A stretch of DNA of 25,208 bases from Candidatus Omnitrophota bacterium (lineage in GTDB: Bacteria > Omnitrophota > Gorgyraeia > Gygaellales > Profunditerraquicolaceae), in NCBI GenBank assembly GCA_017995695.1, contig JAGOIJ010000005.1:1-25208 (forward strand), written 5' to 3'. A program made the position numbers and the translations under genes. Shown in pieces: positions 15,778 through 23,216 of the stretch (positions within the stretch are counted from its first letter, which is position 1; each line of letters starts with the position of its first letter). The notes below the pieces were generated by a model that was given only the letters and a program-made list of their open reading frames with translations, had not been told where the DNA came from and did not search any database.

Positions 15778-16398
15778 CTACTTCCTGACGACACAAACTT
15801 TCCTGCCTTTAAGCTTCAACGCTCCTTCGGTGATTAATTTGACGGCGCGCGGATAGAGACGGTGTTCAGCAGCGTGTATTTTTTCTTCAAGGCTCTTTAA
15901 GGAATCGCCCTCAACTATAGCAACTGCCTCTTGCAGGATGATCGGGCCATGGTCCATCTTCTCATCCACGAAATGCACGGTTACCCCTGTTACCTTAACG
16001 CCATAGGCATAGGCATCAGCAATGCCATGCGCTCCTTTAAATGCAGGCAGGAGCGCCGGGTGAATATTAATGATGCGGTTACGATATGCCCTCAACAAAT
16101 CCCCGCCCAGGAGGCGCATAAAACCTGCCAAAACAATGAGATCAATCTTCTCTTGTTTTAGTATCCTGATAATCTCTTGTTCAAAGTCAGTCTTTGAAGC
16201 AAAATCTTCGCGCTTAACCAATGCGACCTTAACCTGCGCTTTGCGCGCTCGTTGCAAAACGCGCGCCTTTGGGTTATCGCACACCAACAGCGCGATCGCC
16301 GCTTTAAACACGCCCCTCTTTCTTGCATCAAGCAACGCCTGGAAATTACTGCCATTGCCTGAAGCAAATACTGCAATGTTTAAACTCGCTTGACCCAT
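15778..16398 (-). CDS. purN: Phosphoribosylglycinamide formyltransferase 1 (GART)
   Basis: Cytoplasmic purine-biosynthesis enzyme transferring a formyl group from 10-formyltetrahydrofolate to GAR. It shows the substrate-binding FASGNGSNFQALL near the N-terminus, the LAGFMRLLGGDLL region, the catalytic NIHPALLPAFKGAHG (Asn and His), and VTVHFVDEKMDHGPIILQ with the conserved His and Asp. A longer frame opens with GTG at 16437, but the ATG at 16398 gives 206 residues, the usual family length, with AAGGA 9 nt upstream; it is preferred. It overlaps the end of rnfB by 19 bp, so it is the last gene of the rnf operon, an unexpected partner. It converges with the lipoprotein gene 28 bp away, without an obvious terminator. 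Confidence 0.96.
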   Translation of the reverse strand: MGQASLNIAVFASGNGSNFQALLDARKRGVFKAAIALLVCDNPKARVLQRARKAQVKVALVKREDFASKTDFEQEIIRILKQEKIDLIVLAGFMRLLGGDLLRAYRNRIINIHPALLPAFKGAHGIADAYAYGVKVTGVTVHFVDEKMDHGPIILQEAVAIVEGDSLKSLEEKIHAAEHRLYPRAVKLITEGALKLKGRKVCVVRK

Positions 16399-17195
16399 AC
16401 CTTGTCTTCCTTTCGCGCAATCGCTTTGGTGGGACACACCTTAAAACACTCGCCACGATTATCGCAGATGTGATAATCGATGGTTGCAAGATTATTGATT
16501 ATCTTAATCGCCTGAACAGGACAAGCCTTTTCACATTTGCGGCAAGCAATGCAACCGGCAGAACACACATCCATTACTTTCTTACCCATGTCCAATGACC
16601 TGCAGCGGACAGCGTAATGTTTACCTACCTCAACAATGCTAAAAAGTTTTTTAGGACACACAGCCACGCACTTACCACAGGAAGTACACTTATCTTCGTT
16701 GACCACAGGAAGATTATCGTCGTTAAGTGAGATCGCGCCAAAAGGGCACACCTGGACGCAGGTGCCAAAACCAATACAGCCCCACGCGCACGCCTTTGGG
16801 CCGCCCATAACCAGATTCGCGGCAATACAATCGTGCACGCCTGTATATACAAACTTGTCTTTTGCGCGCGTTTTTCCGCCATGGCAATGCAAGACTGCTA
16901 CGCGCTTAATCCGCTTCTTCGCCTCTATCCCTAATATCTGGGCGATAGCAACTCGCGACTCCTCAGAGCTGACGGCGCATTTATCAACAGTACAGCTGCC
17001 CTGAATTAAACCTTCAGCAAAGCCCATGCAACCCGGCTTACCGCAGGCGCCGCAATTTGCGCCCGGGAGCTTTGCTAAAACTTTTTCAAGTCGCGGATCA
17101 GCGACAACGCAGAATTTCTTTGCGGCAATAGCTAAACCGACGCCAAAGGCGATACCAAGGCCACCCAATACTAATATAGGAATAAGAATATTCAT
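16380..17195 (-). CDS. rnfB: Rnf complex subunit RnfB, polyferredoxin
   Basis: A 271-residue iron-sulfur subunit that receives electrons from ferredoxin. A single N-terminal membrane helix (about 3-25) anchors it. The first cluster motif is CGACGKPGC (48-56) with a later Cys68 and Cys73, the RnfB Fe4S4 domain. Four ferredoxin-type motifs follow, at about 136-150 (CAWGCIGFGTCVQVCP), 170-180 (CTSCGKCVAVCP), 215-225 (CIACRKCEKACP) and 244-254 (CDNRGECFKVCP). This is longer than the two-ferredoxin gammaproteobacterial RnfB and more like the clostridial/anaerobe form. It starts 2 bp after rnfA with no ribosome binding site, so translation is probably coupled. Confidence 0.96.
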   Translation of the reverse strand: MNILIPILVLGGLGIAFGVGLAIAAKKFCVVADPRLEKVLAKLPGANCGACGKPGCMGFAEGLIQGSCTVDKCAVSSEESRVAIAQILGIEAKKRIKRVAVLHCHGGKTRAKDKFVYTGVHDCIAANLVMGGPKACAWGCIGFGTCVQVCPFGAISLNDDNLPVVNEDKCTSCGKCVAVCPKKLFSIVEVGKHYAVRCRSLDMGKKVMDVCSAGCIACRKCEKACPVQAIKIINNLATIDYHICDNRGECFKVCPTKAIARKEDKVWVKRV

Positions 17196-17197
17196 TT

Positions 17198-17806
17198 TTA
17201 AAACTTAAATCCATTAAATCCCATGAACGCAAGGCTCATGAGCGCAGCAACAATAAACGCAAGCGGAACGCCGCGCAAAACTTTCGGGGCATTGCCAAAC
17301 TCAAGCCGCTCGCGGATACCCGACATTAAGAGCATAGCCAAAAGATACCCGATGCCGGCAAAAAAACCTTGCAATAGGCTGAATAAGAAACTGCCTGGCA
17401 CAACCGTCGTGCCTACAAAAAAAGTTTCGGAATTCAATACCGCTACCCCCAGCACCGCACAATTAACCGTAATCAGCGGCAGATAGATTCCGAATGCCTT
17501 GTACAATCCCGGAGAAGTCTTACGCACAACCATCTCCACAAACTGCACAAAGCTAGCAATGACCAATATAAAGGAAATGGTCCTTAGATACGTGATATCA
17601 AAAGGAATCAAAAGATAGCGGTAGATGAGCCACGTAATAATACTCGACATGGTTGTGACAAATGTGACTGCGAACCCCATGGAAACTGCGGGCTTGATCT
17701 CTTTTGAAACGCCGATAAATGAACACAACCCCAGAAATTTCGAAAGGATGAAGTTGTTGATAAAAACCATGGAAATCATAATTGCCATAAATTTACTTAC
17801 ATCCAT
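17198..17806 (-). CDS. rnfA: Rnf complex membrane subunit RnfA
   Basis: A 202-residue integral membrane protein with six predicted helices. NNFILSKFLGLCSFIGVS near the N-terminus and the later TVNCAVLGVAVLN are the RnfA/NqrE signatures; the FLGLC and NCAVLG cysteines are those that hold the intramembrane iron-sulfur centre with RnfE. It lies in antiparallel topology to its homologue RnfE. The ATG overlaps the end of rnfE by 14 bp and is preceded by a GGTAGGG ribosome binding site that lies within the rnfE 3' end. It forms part of the ion-translocating core. Identity is secure. Confidence 0.97.
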   Translation of the reverse strand: MDVSKFMAIMISMVFINNFILSKFLGLCSFIGVSKEIKPAVSMGFAVTFVTTMSSIITWLIYRYLLIPFDITYLRTISFILVIASFVQFVEMVVRKTSPGLYKAFGIYLPLITVNCAVLGVAVLNSETFFVGTTVVPGSFLFSLLQGFFAGIGYLLAMLLMSGIRERLEFGNAPKVLRGVPLAFIVAALMSLAFMGFNGFKF

Positions 17807-18431
17807 CGCACCCTACCTTTGTAATGCCTTTGCCGGTATTACGTTTGCTGTGCCAATAATTTACTGCTCCGATGAGCAACCCCATGGTCATCAGCGCCCC
17901 GGGAGCAAGAATCATCATCGTGACCGGCTCAAATCCTTTGGCAATGGTAAAGCCGAACAAGGTCCCTGCGCCTAACAATTCACGGATTGCGGCGATGATG
18001 ACTAAAGCAATGGTAAAACCAACACCCATACCCAATGCATCAAAAATAGAATCAAGCACCGGCTTCTTGCAGGCAAAAGCTTCTGCCCTGCCAAGCACAA
18101 TGCAATTGACAACAATTAAAGGAACAAAGATCCCCAACGACCTGTTCAGCGCCGGAAAATAAGCCTTCATCATTAATTCGTTGATGGTCACAAACGTTGC
18201 AATGATCACGATAAAACACGGGATGCGAATCTGATCAGGAATAATCTTGCGCACCGCCGAAATTATGATATTGGAGCCAAACAAGACGAACGTCGCAGCA
18301 ACACCCATGCCAATAGCATTCACGACGGACGTTGAAACGGCTAATGTAGGACACAAACCTAGCACCAGCCCAAAGGTCGGATTCTCAATAGTAATTCCTT
18401 TTTTGAATTCAAAGAGTAAACGTTTTATCAT
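17793..18431 (-). CDS. rnfE: Rnf complex membrane subunit RnfE
   Basis: A membrane subunit homologous to RnfA/NqrD, with six predicted helices and the signatures GLCPTLAVSTSVVNAIGMG and IVVNCIVLGRAEAFACKKP. The frame can be extended to 18500, but this would overlap rnfD by 62 bp. The ATG at 18431, with AAAGGT 5 nt upstream and just past the rnfD stop, gives MIKRLLFEFKKGITIENPTF, the normal family N-terminus, and 212 residues; it is preferred. The C-terminus is a short hydrophilic tail ending GCDGCK, two cysteines not usually expected there. It works with RnfA at the intramembrane iron-sulfur site. Confidence 0.96.
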   Translation of the reverse strand: MIKRLLFEFKKGITIENPTFGLVLGLCPTLAVSTSVVNAIGMGVAATFVLFGSNIIISAVRKIIPDQIRIPCFIVIIATFVTINELMMKAYFPALNRSLGIFVPLIVVNCIVLGRAEAFACKKPVLDSIFDALGMGVGFTIALVIIAAIRELLGAGTLFGFTIAKGFEPVTMMILAPGALMTMGLLIGAVNYWHSKRNTGKGITKVGCDGCK

Positions 18432-18438
18432 ATGACCT

Positions 18439-19395
18439 TTATCGCTTAGTTCCATAGATGCGCGGCCGAATATAGCGGTCAATAAGCGGCACAAACGCAT
18501 TCATAATCAAGATTGAATAAGATACGCCTTCAGGATATCCGCCAAAACGGCGGATAATAAAAGCGAGCGCGCCGCAGCCAATGCCAAAGACAAACTGGCC
18601 GTTGCCACTCAAAGGCGACGTAACATAATCCGTTGCCATGAAAAAAGCGCCCAGCACTGCTCCGCCAGCAAGGATACTGAAGAAAGCATCGCCCTTAAGA
18701 AATCCCGCGGGATCGAACAACCAACTTAATAGTCCCAGCGTCACGATAAAGCCTGCCGGCGTCTGCCACCATATATATTTCTTCCACAATAAAAATGCTG
18801 CGCCTATCAATAACGCAAGAATGCATACCTCCCCGATACAACCGCCGCGTTTACCAAGGAATAAATCAAGATACGATAACCCCAACTCTGCGAATGAAGC
18901 AACCTTGCCCTCTTTCAATAGCGCTAAAGGCGTAGCCGAAGTAACAGCATCAACACCTAAGGGTTTGGGAAACGAAGTCATATGGCTAGGCCAGGAAGCA
19001 AGGAGAAATGCGCGCGCGGCAAGCGCAGGATTAAAGATATTTTTACCTAATCCGCCGAACGCGTACTTTGCGATAATAACGGCGAATACGCCTCCCACCA
19101 AAGGAATCCACAAGGGAACGCTGGGAGAAAGATTGTACGCTAACAACAAACCTGTCAGCGCAGCCGAACCATCTTTAACCGTAATCGTTCTATGTGTTAA
19201 CCGTTGTATCATCCCCTCAACAACGACACAGGTAACTACTGCTACCACAATTACCTTGACTGCATCGAGGCCAAAGATTATCGAGCCAGCTATTCCTGCC
19301 GGCAGAAGCGCGCAAAATACCGTCCACATGATCCGCGTCGTTGTTTCGGGGCTACGGATATGGGGAGAAACGGTAACGTTCAGTCTATTGAGCAT
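18439..19395 (-). CDS. rnfD: Rnf complex flavinylated membrane subunit RnfD
   Basis: A 318-residue polytopic subunit homologous to NqrB. It begins with VSPHIRSPETTTRIMW, a family N-terminal motif. The covalent FMN attachment site is TSATPL (152-157) with Thr155 the likely acceptor; the common motif is SGATPL, so the first two residues are conservatively changed. The C-terminal half has the conserved GAFFMATDYVTSPLS and FGGYPEGVSYSILIMNAFVPLID. About 8-9 membrane helices are visible. It overlaps rnfG by 11 bp. RnfD relays electrons between RnfG and RnfA/E flavins and takes part in ion translocation. Confidence 0.97.
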   Translation of the reverse strand: MLNRLNVTVSPHIRSPETTTRIMWTVFCALLPAGIAGSIIFGLDAVKVIVVAVVTCVVVEGMIQRLTHRTITVKDGSAALTGLLLAYNLSPSVPLWIPLVGGVFAVIIAKYAFGGLGKNIFNPALAARAFLLASWPSHMTSFPKPLGVDAVTSATPLALLKEGKVASFAELGLSYLDLFLGKRGGCIGEVCILALLIGAAFLLWKKYIWWQTPAGFIVTLGLLSWLFDPAGFLKGDAFFSILAGGAVLGAFFMATDYVTSPLSGNGQFVFGIGCGALAFIIRRFGGYPEGVSYSILIMNAFVPLIDRYIRPRIYGTKR

Positions 19396-19921
19396 TGTTT
19401 ATCTCGCTGGTGAGCGTGTCCTGCAAAGAACTCATTTTATTTTTTATTGCCTGCATAACAGCGCGGGAAGAAATAGTTGCGCCGGTAATCGCCTGGATTT
19501 CATCGAATGTCTTCAAATTCTTCCCTTTAAACTGATTACGAAATGACGGCTCGGTTATTTTACTGCCTAAGCCCGGCGTTTCATTCGCCGAAAGAATCTT
19601 AACCTCGCCGATAGCAAGCGCGCGATCAAGGCCGGCCAACACTTCAATTTCCGAAGAATATCCCTTGCCCTGGCACTTCAGCACAAAACCCTTGATCTTA
19701 TGTTCTGCATCAAAAGCACGATAAAATTCAGTCTTTCCTTCAGCTATATACGGCTCAAACGATACAGCATCAGGCATCAGCTCCTTCAAGGCGGCTTGTT
19801 CCTCTTTTTCTTTTTGTAAAGCAATCTTTGGCTCGGTAACACCGTTAACTACGGCCAGCACGCTACTGGCAAGAAGACAAATTACTCCTAAGATAAAACC
19901 ATACTTAACCATAACTTTCAT
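19385..19921 (-). CDS. rnfG: Rnf complex FMN-binding subunit RnfG
   Basis: A 178-residue periplasm-facing flavoprotein with one N-terminal membrane helix (about 7-27). The covalent FMN site is ITGATISSRAV with Thr149 as acceptor, and the FMN-binding-domain motif SANETPGLGSKI (111-122) lies upstream of it. Flavin is attached by an Ftp/ApbE-type transferase, which is not in this window. The gene overlaps rnfC (ATGA, 4 bp) and rnfD (11 bp). It stands before rnfD, whereas many rnf operons (for example rnfCDGEAB of Acetobacterium) have D before G. Confidence 0.96.
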   Translation of the reverse strand: MKVMVKYGFILGVICLLASSVLAVVNGVTEPKIALQKEKEEQAALKELMPDAVSFEPYIAEGKTEFYRAFDAEHKIKGFVLKCQGKGYSSEIEVLAGLDRALAIGEVKILSANETPGLGSKITEPSFRNQFKGKNLKTFDEIQAITGATISSRAVMQAIKNKMSSLQDTLTSEINNAQ

Positions 19922-21195
19922 TTTGGCAACCTCGTTTTTGCAAACTTGATTAACTGCACCAGGTTAATTTTCTGCGGACAGGTATAGCTGCATAATCCGC
20001 ACTCCATGCAATCAAGACAACCGTACGATTTTGCAATATCCCACATCTGTTTTTCTGAAGCCTGAGCGATCAAGCAAGGCTCAAGGCCCACCGGACAATA
20101 TTGCACGCAACGGCCGCAGCGGACGCACTCGCACGCCTGTACAGAAGGAGCAACGCTTTCCGAAGAAAATATGATGCCATTCGTGCTTTTGATAATAGGG
20201 GTGTCGAAACTATACTGGGCAACGCCCATCATCGGGCCGCCAAAAATGATCTTGGCAGGCTCTTTCTTCACAGGACCGCAGGCAGCATAAATATCCTGCA
20301 CAGAAGTGCCAAGACGTATGAGAAAATTACCTGGCCGCTCGATACAGTCTCCTGTTACGGTAACCACGCGCTCAAACAAAGGCTTACCTAAATATACTGC
20401 TTCGTAGATTGCATAAACAGTGGCCACGTTCTGGATAACCACACCTATATCAAAAGGAAGTTTCCCTTGCGGCACTTCTTTGCGCAACACATTCTTCACC
20501 AGCTGCTTCTCCCCTCCTTGGGGATAGCTTGATTCCAAGATCCGTAGTGAGTATTGAGTATTGCGTATTGAGTTTTGTAAAACCTTAATCGCTTCAGGCT
20601 TGTTTTCCTCAATCGCAACGACCACATTCTTAGCTCCGGTTGAGCGCTGCACAAGCTCAATCCCCTGCACTATTTCGGGAGCCTTTTCAATCATGAGGCG
20701 ATTGTCGCTGGTCAGATACGGCTCACACTCTGCGCCGTTGATAATCAGGGTATCGATAGGTTTCGGCGGCGTTAATTTAATATGCGTGGGAAAACTTGCC
20801 CCGCCCATGCCCACAATGCCTGCTTCAAAAACTATTTTCCTGATTTCATCAGCCGTTAATTTAGCAACAAGCTCTTTTGAGCGCTTAGTAAATGTTACGG
20901 CCCGCTCAGAACCATCCCCTTCAATGGTTATAGCGGGAAATCGTCCAGCTAAGGGGTGCGCCCATTCTCCGACAGCTATCACCTTGCCGGCGATGGACGC
21001 GTGGATAGGAGCATACACGTTTGCTTCTGCCTGCGCAATACGCTGCCCAACCGACACTTCATCGCCAACCAAAACCTTGGCAACACACGGCTTACCTATA
21101 TGTTGGCTTAAGGCAAGATTCACCCTCTTGGGCAAAGGCAAGCTCTCAATAGGTTTATGCTCGGTTGTATGTTTGTGTTCTTCTAATTTAACCAT
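19918..21195 (-). CDS. rnfC: Rnf complex NADH-binding subunit RnfC
   Basis: A 425-residue peripheral cytoplasmic subunit that carries the NAD(H) site. The N-terminal RnfC barrel-sandwich domain (about 15-95) leads into the nucleotide/flavin loop GIVGMGGASFPTHIKL (126-141), INGAECEPYLTSD (152-164), and YPQGGEKQL (224-232). Two ferredoxin clusters lie at Cys357, 360, 363, 367 and at Cys396, 399, 402, 406. Residues about 208-219 (NSIRNTQYSLRI) are encoded by a run of 7-nt repeats. The start is inside the end of the MFS gene (13-bp overlap), with no ribosome binding site, so expression depends on that gene's translation. Confidence 0.97.
   Translation of the reverse strand: MVKLEEHKHTTEHKPIESLPLPKRVNLALSQHIGKPCVAKVLVGDEVSVGQRIAQAEANVYAPIHASIAGKVIAVGEWAHPLAGRFPAITIEGDGSERAVTFTKRSKELVAKLTADEIRKIVFEAGIVGMGGASFPTHIKLTPPKPIDTLIINGAECEPYLTSDNRLMIEKAPEIVQGIELVQRSTGAKNVVVAIEENKPEAIKVLQNSIRNTQYSLRILESSYPQGGEKQLVKNVLRKEVPQGKLPFDIGVVIQNVATVYAIYEAVYLGKPLFERVVTVTGDCIERPGNFLIRLGTSVQDIYAACGPVKKEPAKIIFGGPMMGVAQYSFDTPIIKSTNGIIFSSESVAPSVQACECVRCGRCVQYCPVGLEPCLIAQASEKQMWDIAKSYGCLDCMECGLCSYTCPQKINLVQLIKFAKTRLPK
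20545..20572 (-). repeat. Four heptamer repeats inside rnfC
   Basis: On the minus strand the units CTCAATA, CGCAATA, CTCAATA and CTCACTA run without gaps. They encode part of a segment that links conserved RnfC motifs, and three units (21 nt) keep the reading frame. Confidence 0.7.
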
Positions 21196-22433
21196 GGAAT
21201 TTTACGATCATAAATAAGATTACCGACACCCAGCAGGCTTACTAAAATCCCTACGGTAGCCAGAATAGAAGCGTGGGCGAAGTGCTCTGCGAGCAAGCTG
21301 CTCAAAAACATGAATAAAAGAAACCCTAGATGCATGACGATCTCAAGAGAACTAAAGATTTTACCCATCATGGCATTATCGCTTACATTATGAATAATCG
21401 TATTTGACGCAATCATAATCGGCGAAACAGAAATTCCTAACAGCAATGCTAGGAACGCCGCCACAAAAAAATGCGGATAGCGCTCAATAGTGAAAGCAAA
21501 AATAAACAACATGATACCGGAAAAAACAAGCGAAGTAAAGATACTTTTATATTGAGAAATGCGCTGGCCAAAACGCCCGTACAGCACTGAACCGGAGAAT
21601 AGACCAATCCCGAGAAACATGATCAACAACCCCAGATCTTTAGTTGCAGAATGCAGCGTATTTTGGACAAACACAATCAGCACCACGTACGCTGATCCAA
21701 GAGCTGACCATAAAACAAACGTGATACCAGCGGTAAAACGAATATTTCTTTGCTTAAAGAAATAACGCACCCCCTCCTTGATCTCCTGGAATACGGTCTT
21801 GCTGATAACCTCTACGATCTCCCGGCTCACTTCTTTAAAATCAACGCTTGCGGCGCTTTTTTTGCTAATCAAGAAAATGAGAAACCCGGAAACCAGAAAA
21901 CTGAAGGCATCAAGATAAAAGCCGCCCTTGGCTTTCAGTAATTCTACGATTATACCGCTAATGCCAAATCCTAATATTGCCGCAATCATCCCCGTAGTGT
22001 TAACTAAGGAATTGGCCAACACGTAATCTTTTTTATCTACCAATTCAGGGATAATGGCAAGTTTTGCCGGGACGAAAAATCTGCCTATGGAAAAAATAAC
22101 AAAAATAATAAGATAGATCCAAACAAGATTCTTATCCAACAGAAAAAAAGGGATAAGGAACACCAATACAGCGCGCAAAAAATCGCACCAATACATGGTC
22201 CGGCGCTTATCCCATCGGTCGACATACACGCCAGCGATCGGACCGATCAAGAAAACAGGAATAATGGTGAACGAAAGGATCTTGGAAATGCCCATGGCTG
22301 AACCTTGATCGCGTGAATATATTAACGCAATCAGCGCCATCTGATCAAGCCTGTCGCCAAGCTGAGAGATAATTTGTCCAATCCATAAGAGCACAAAGTT
22401 ATGATTCTTAAATATCTTACGGAATTTAGACAT
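21183..22433 (-). CDS. Major facilitator superfamily transporter, MFS_3/macrolide-efflux-like
   Basis: A 416-residue membrane protein with about 12 predicted helices. The first loop carries an MFS motif A variant, GPIAGVYVDRWDKRRTM (about 64-80), and an early SQLGDRLDQMALIALIY helix matches the MFS_3/enterobactin-exporter-like group. The substrate cannot be told. It is the first gene of the operon containing rnfCGDEAB and purN, overlapping rnfC by 13 bp, which is an unusual neighbour for Rnf. No ribosome binding site was seen before the ATG at 22433. No promoter was found between it and the repeat array, so transcription may come from the tRNA-Thr promoter or from a start I cannot recognise. 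Confidence 0.88.
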   Translation of the reverse strand: MSKFRKIFKNHNFVLLWIGQIISQLGDRLDQMALIALIYSRDQGSAMGISKILSFTIIPVFLIGPIAGVYVDRWDKRRTMYWCDFLRAVLVFLIPFFLLDKNLVWIYLIIFVIFSIGRFFVPAKLAIIPELVDKKDYVLANSLVNTTGMIAAILGFGISGIIVELLKAKGGFYLDAFSFLVSGFLIFLISKKSAASVDFKEVSREIVEVISKTVFQEIKEGVRYFFKQRNIRFTAGITFVLWSALGSAYVVLIVFVQNTLHSATKDLGLLIMFLGIGLFSGSVLYGRFGQRISQYKSIFTSLVFSGIMLFIFAFTIERYPHFFVAAFLALLLGISVSPIMIASNTIIHNVSDNAMMGKIFSSLEIVMHLGFLLFMFLSSLLAEHFAHASILATVGILVSLLGVGNLIYDRKIPWLN

Positions 22434-22456
22434 AGAATGAAGTCCCGAGATTAAAA

Positions 22457-22749
22457 GCAGACGTCCGCCAATAGAGCAGTGGCGGACTACAACTTACGTC
22501 ACAAGACGTAAACTAAGGTTCCGTAAGTTGTCTGCAACGATTCTTGCCGCAATTAAGAGCAGGGCAAGTAAATTCGCAGACGTTCCTTCGGAACTACAAC
22601 TTACGTCACAAGACGTAAACGAGGGTTCCGTAAGTTGTCTGCAACGATTCTTGCCGCAATTAAGAGCAGGGCAAGTAAATTCGCAGACGTTCCTTCGGAA
22701 CTACAACTTACGTCACAAGACGTAAACGAGGGTTCCGTAAGTTGTCTGC
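22457..22749. repeat. Three Y-shaped hairpin modules in a 107-bp tandem array
   Basis: Fills most of the 323-bp gap between the MFS gene and tRNA-Thr. Direct 107-bp units run 22487-22593, 22594-22700 and a partial 22701-22749. Copies 2 and 3 are identical where they overlap; copy 1 has two changes. Seen structurally it is three modules (22457-22535, 22576-22642, 22683-22749) with 40-nt linkers. Each module has GCAGAC at one end and GTCTGC at the other, a small capped hairpin next to the left end, and an ACAACTTACG/CGTAAGTTGT stem. Within that stem TTACGTC can instead pair with GACGTAA over a 4-nt loop. Each linker has a CTTGCC/GGCAAG hairpin. Confidence 0.9.
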
Positions 22750-22756
22750 TCATTTA

Positions 22757-22829
22757 AGCCGATGAGTGGATTTGAACCACCGACCCGCGCTTTACGAAAG
22801 CGCTGCTCTACCAACTGAGCTACATCGGC
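22757..22829 (-). tRNA. tRNA-Thr(CGT)
   Basis: A 73-nt cloverleaf on the minus strand with acceptor GCCGATG/CATCGGC and discriminator T. The D-arm is AGCTCAGTTGGTAGAGC. The anticodon stem GCGCT/AGCGC holds the loop TTCGTAA, anticodon CGT, reading ACG. The T-arm is GGTGGTTCAAATCCACT. CCA is not encoded, unlike in the tRNA-fMet of this window. Confidence 0.95.
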
Positions 22830-22852
22830 ATATAGGCAAAATATACCCCCTA

Positions 22853-22880
22853 ATTATAGCAACTTTTTGCCGCTAGTCAA
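22853..22880 (-). promoter_or_regulatory. Promoter of tRNA-Thr with overlapping 14-bp palindrome
   Basis: On the minus strand TTGACT (22875-22880) lies 16 nt before a perfect TATAAT (22853-22858); transcription would start near 22846, 17 nt before the tRNA. The perfect palindrome CAATCATATGATTG (22878-22891) overlaps the -35 box and could be an operator. No terminator was seen after the tRNA, so this promoter might also feed the MFS-rnf operon. Confidence 0.65.
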
Positions 22881-23083
22881 TCATATGATTGCTGCACCGT
22901 TGCTCATTCTTTCTGCCCCCTGGCGAGCGCTCTCGCTCAGATCGATTTCCCGCTGTAGACGGGATACCAATGATCTTTCCTCCCCCACAGAACTTTGGCG
23001 GACTCAAGCTCCATTGGCTAAAATCGACATTCGCTCGATCCCCCGCCAGGAGCAGATATAATAGGAATTCAGTATAAGTAATC

Positions 23084-23149
23084 AGCGGGTGACGCGAACT
23101 GCTTTCGAGCAGGGCGTAACGCAGGCCGAACGGGCACGGTTCACCCGCT
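23084..23149. mobile_element. 66-bp MITE-like hairpin element
   Basis: Ends are the 9-bp inverted repeats AGCGGGTGA (23084-23092) and TCACCCGCT (23141-23149). ATC flanks both sides (23081-23083 and 23150-23152), which could be a 3-bp target duplication. Inside is the hairpin CTGCT-TTCG-AGCAG. It has no coding capacity, so any movement would need a transposase elsewhere. A REP-type structured repeat is the main alternative. Confidence 0.4.
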
Positions 23150-23199
23150 ATCAACAATTCGGTGAGAGTGAGGCCGAGTAGCCGAGCGCGATTTTTCAC
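23084..23199 (-). pseudogene. Possible remnant of a prepilin gene start
   Basis: The minus-strand frame from GTG 23199 reads KNRARLLGLTLTELLIAG. This has a Gly cleavage site and Glu at mature position 5, as in prepilins. After nine residues the frame enters the 66-bp hairpin element and the helix is lost. There is no ribosome binding site, and the GTG sits in the loop of a perfect hairpin. Chance resemblance is quite possible. Confidence 0.25.
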
Positions 23200-23216
23200 G
23201 CTGGGAAAAATCGCGC
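23186..23216. repeat. Perfect 12-bp inverted repeat hairpin
   Basis: GCGCGATTTTTC (23186-23197) and GAAAAATCGCGC (23205-23216) pair without mismatch around a 7-nt loop. No T-run follows on either strand, so it is not a typical intrinsic terminator. Confidence 0.8.

Noticed and set aside
18432..18500. Longer RnfE starting at 18500
   Set aside because: The extra 23 residues do not match the family, and they overlap rnfD; the ATG at 18431 gives the normal N-terminus.
22528..22725. Plus-strand open frame in the 107-bp array
   Set aside because: It is made of repeat units, has no ribosome binding site and no family match.
22487..22749. CRISPR array
   Set aside because: The 107-bp units are continuous near-identical repeats with no variable spacers, and no cas gene is near.
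22487..22749. Integron attC sites
   Set aside because: The stems lack the paired core sites of attC (RYYYAAC and GTTRRRY at the ends of one hairpin), no cassettes lie between them and no integrase is visible.
22873..23199. A 108-residue minus-strand protein gene
   Set aside because: It begins with GTG in a hairpin loop without a ribosome binding site, its composition changes along the frame and it runs through several inverted repeats. Treated as a possible remnant only.
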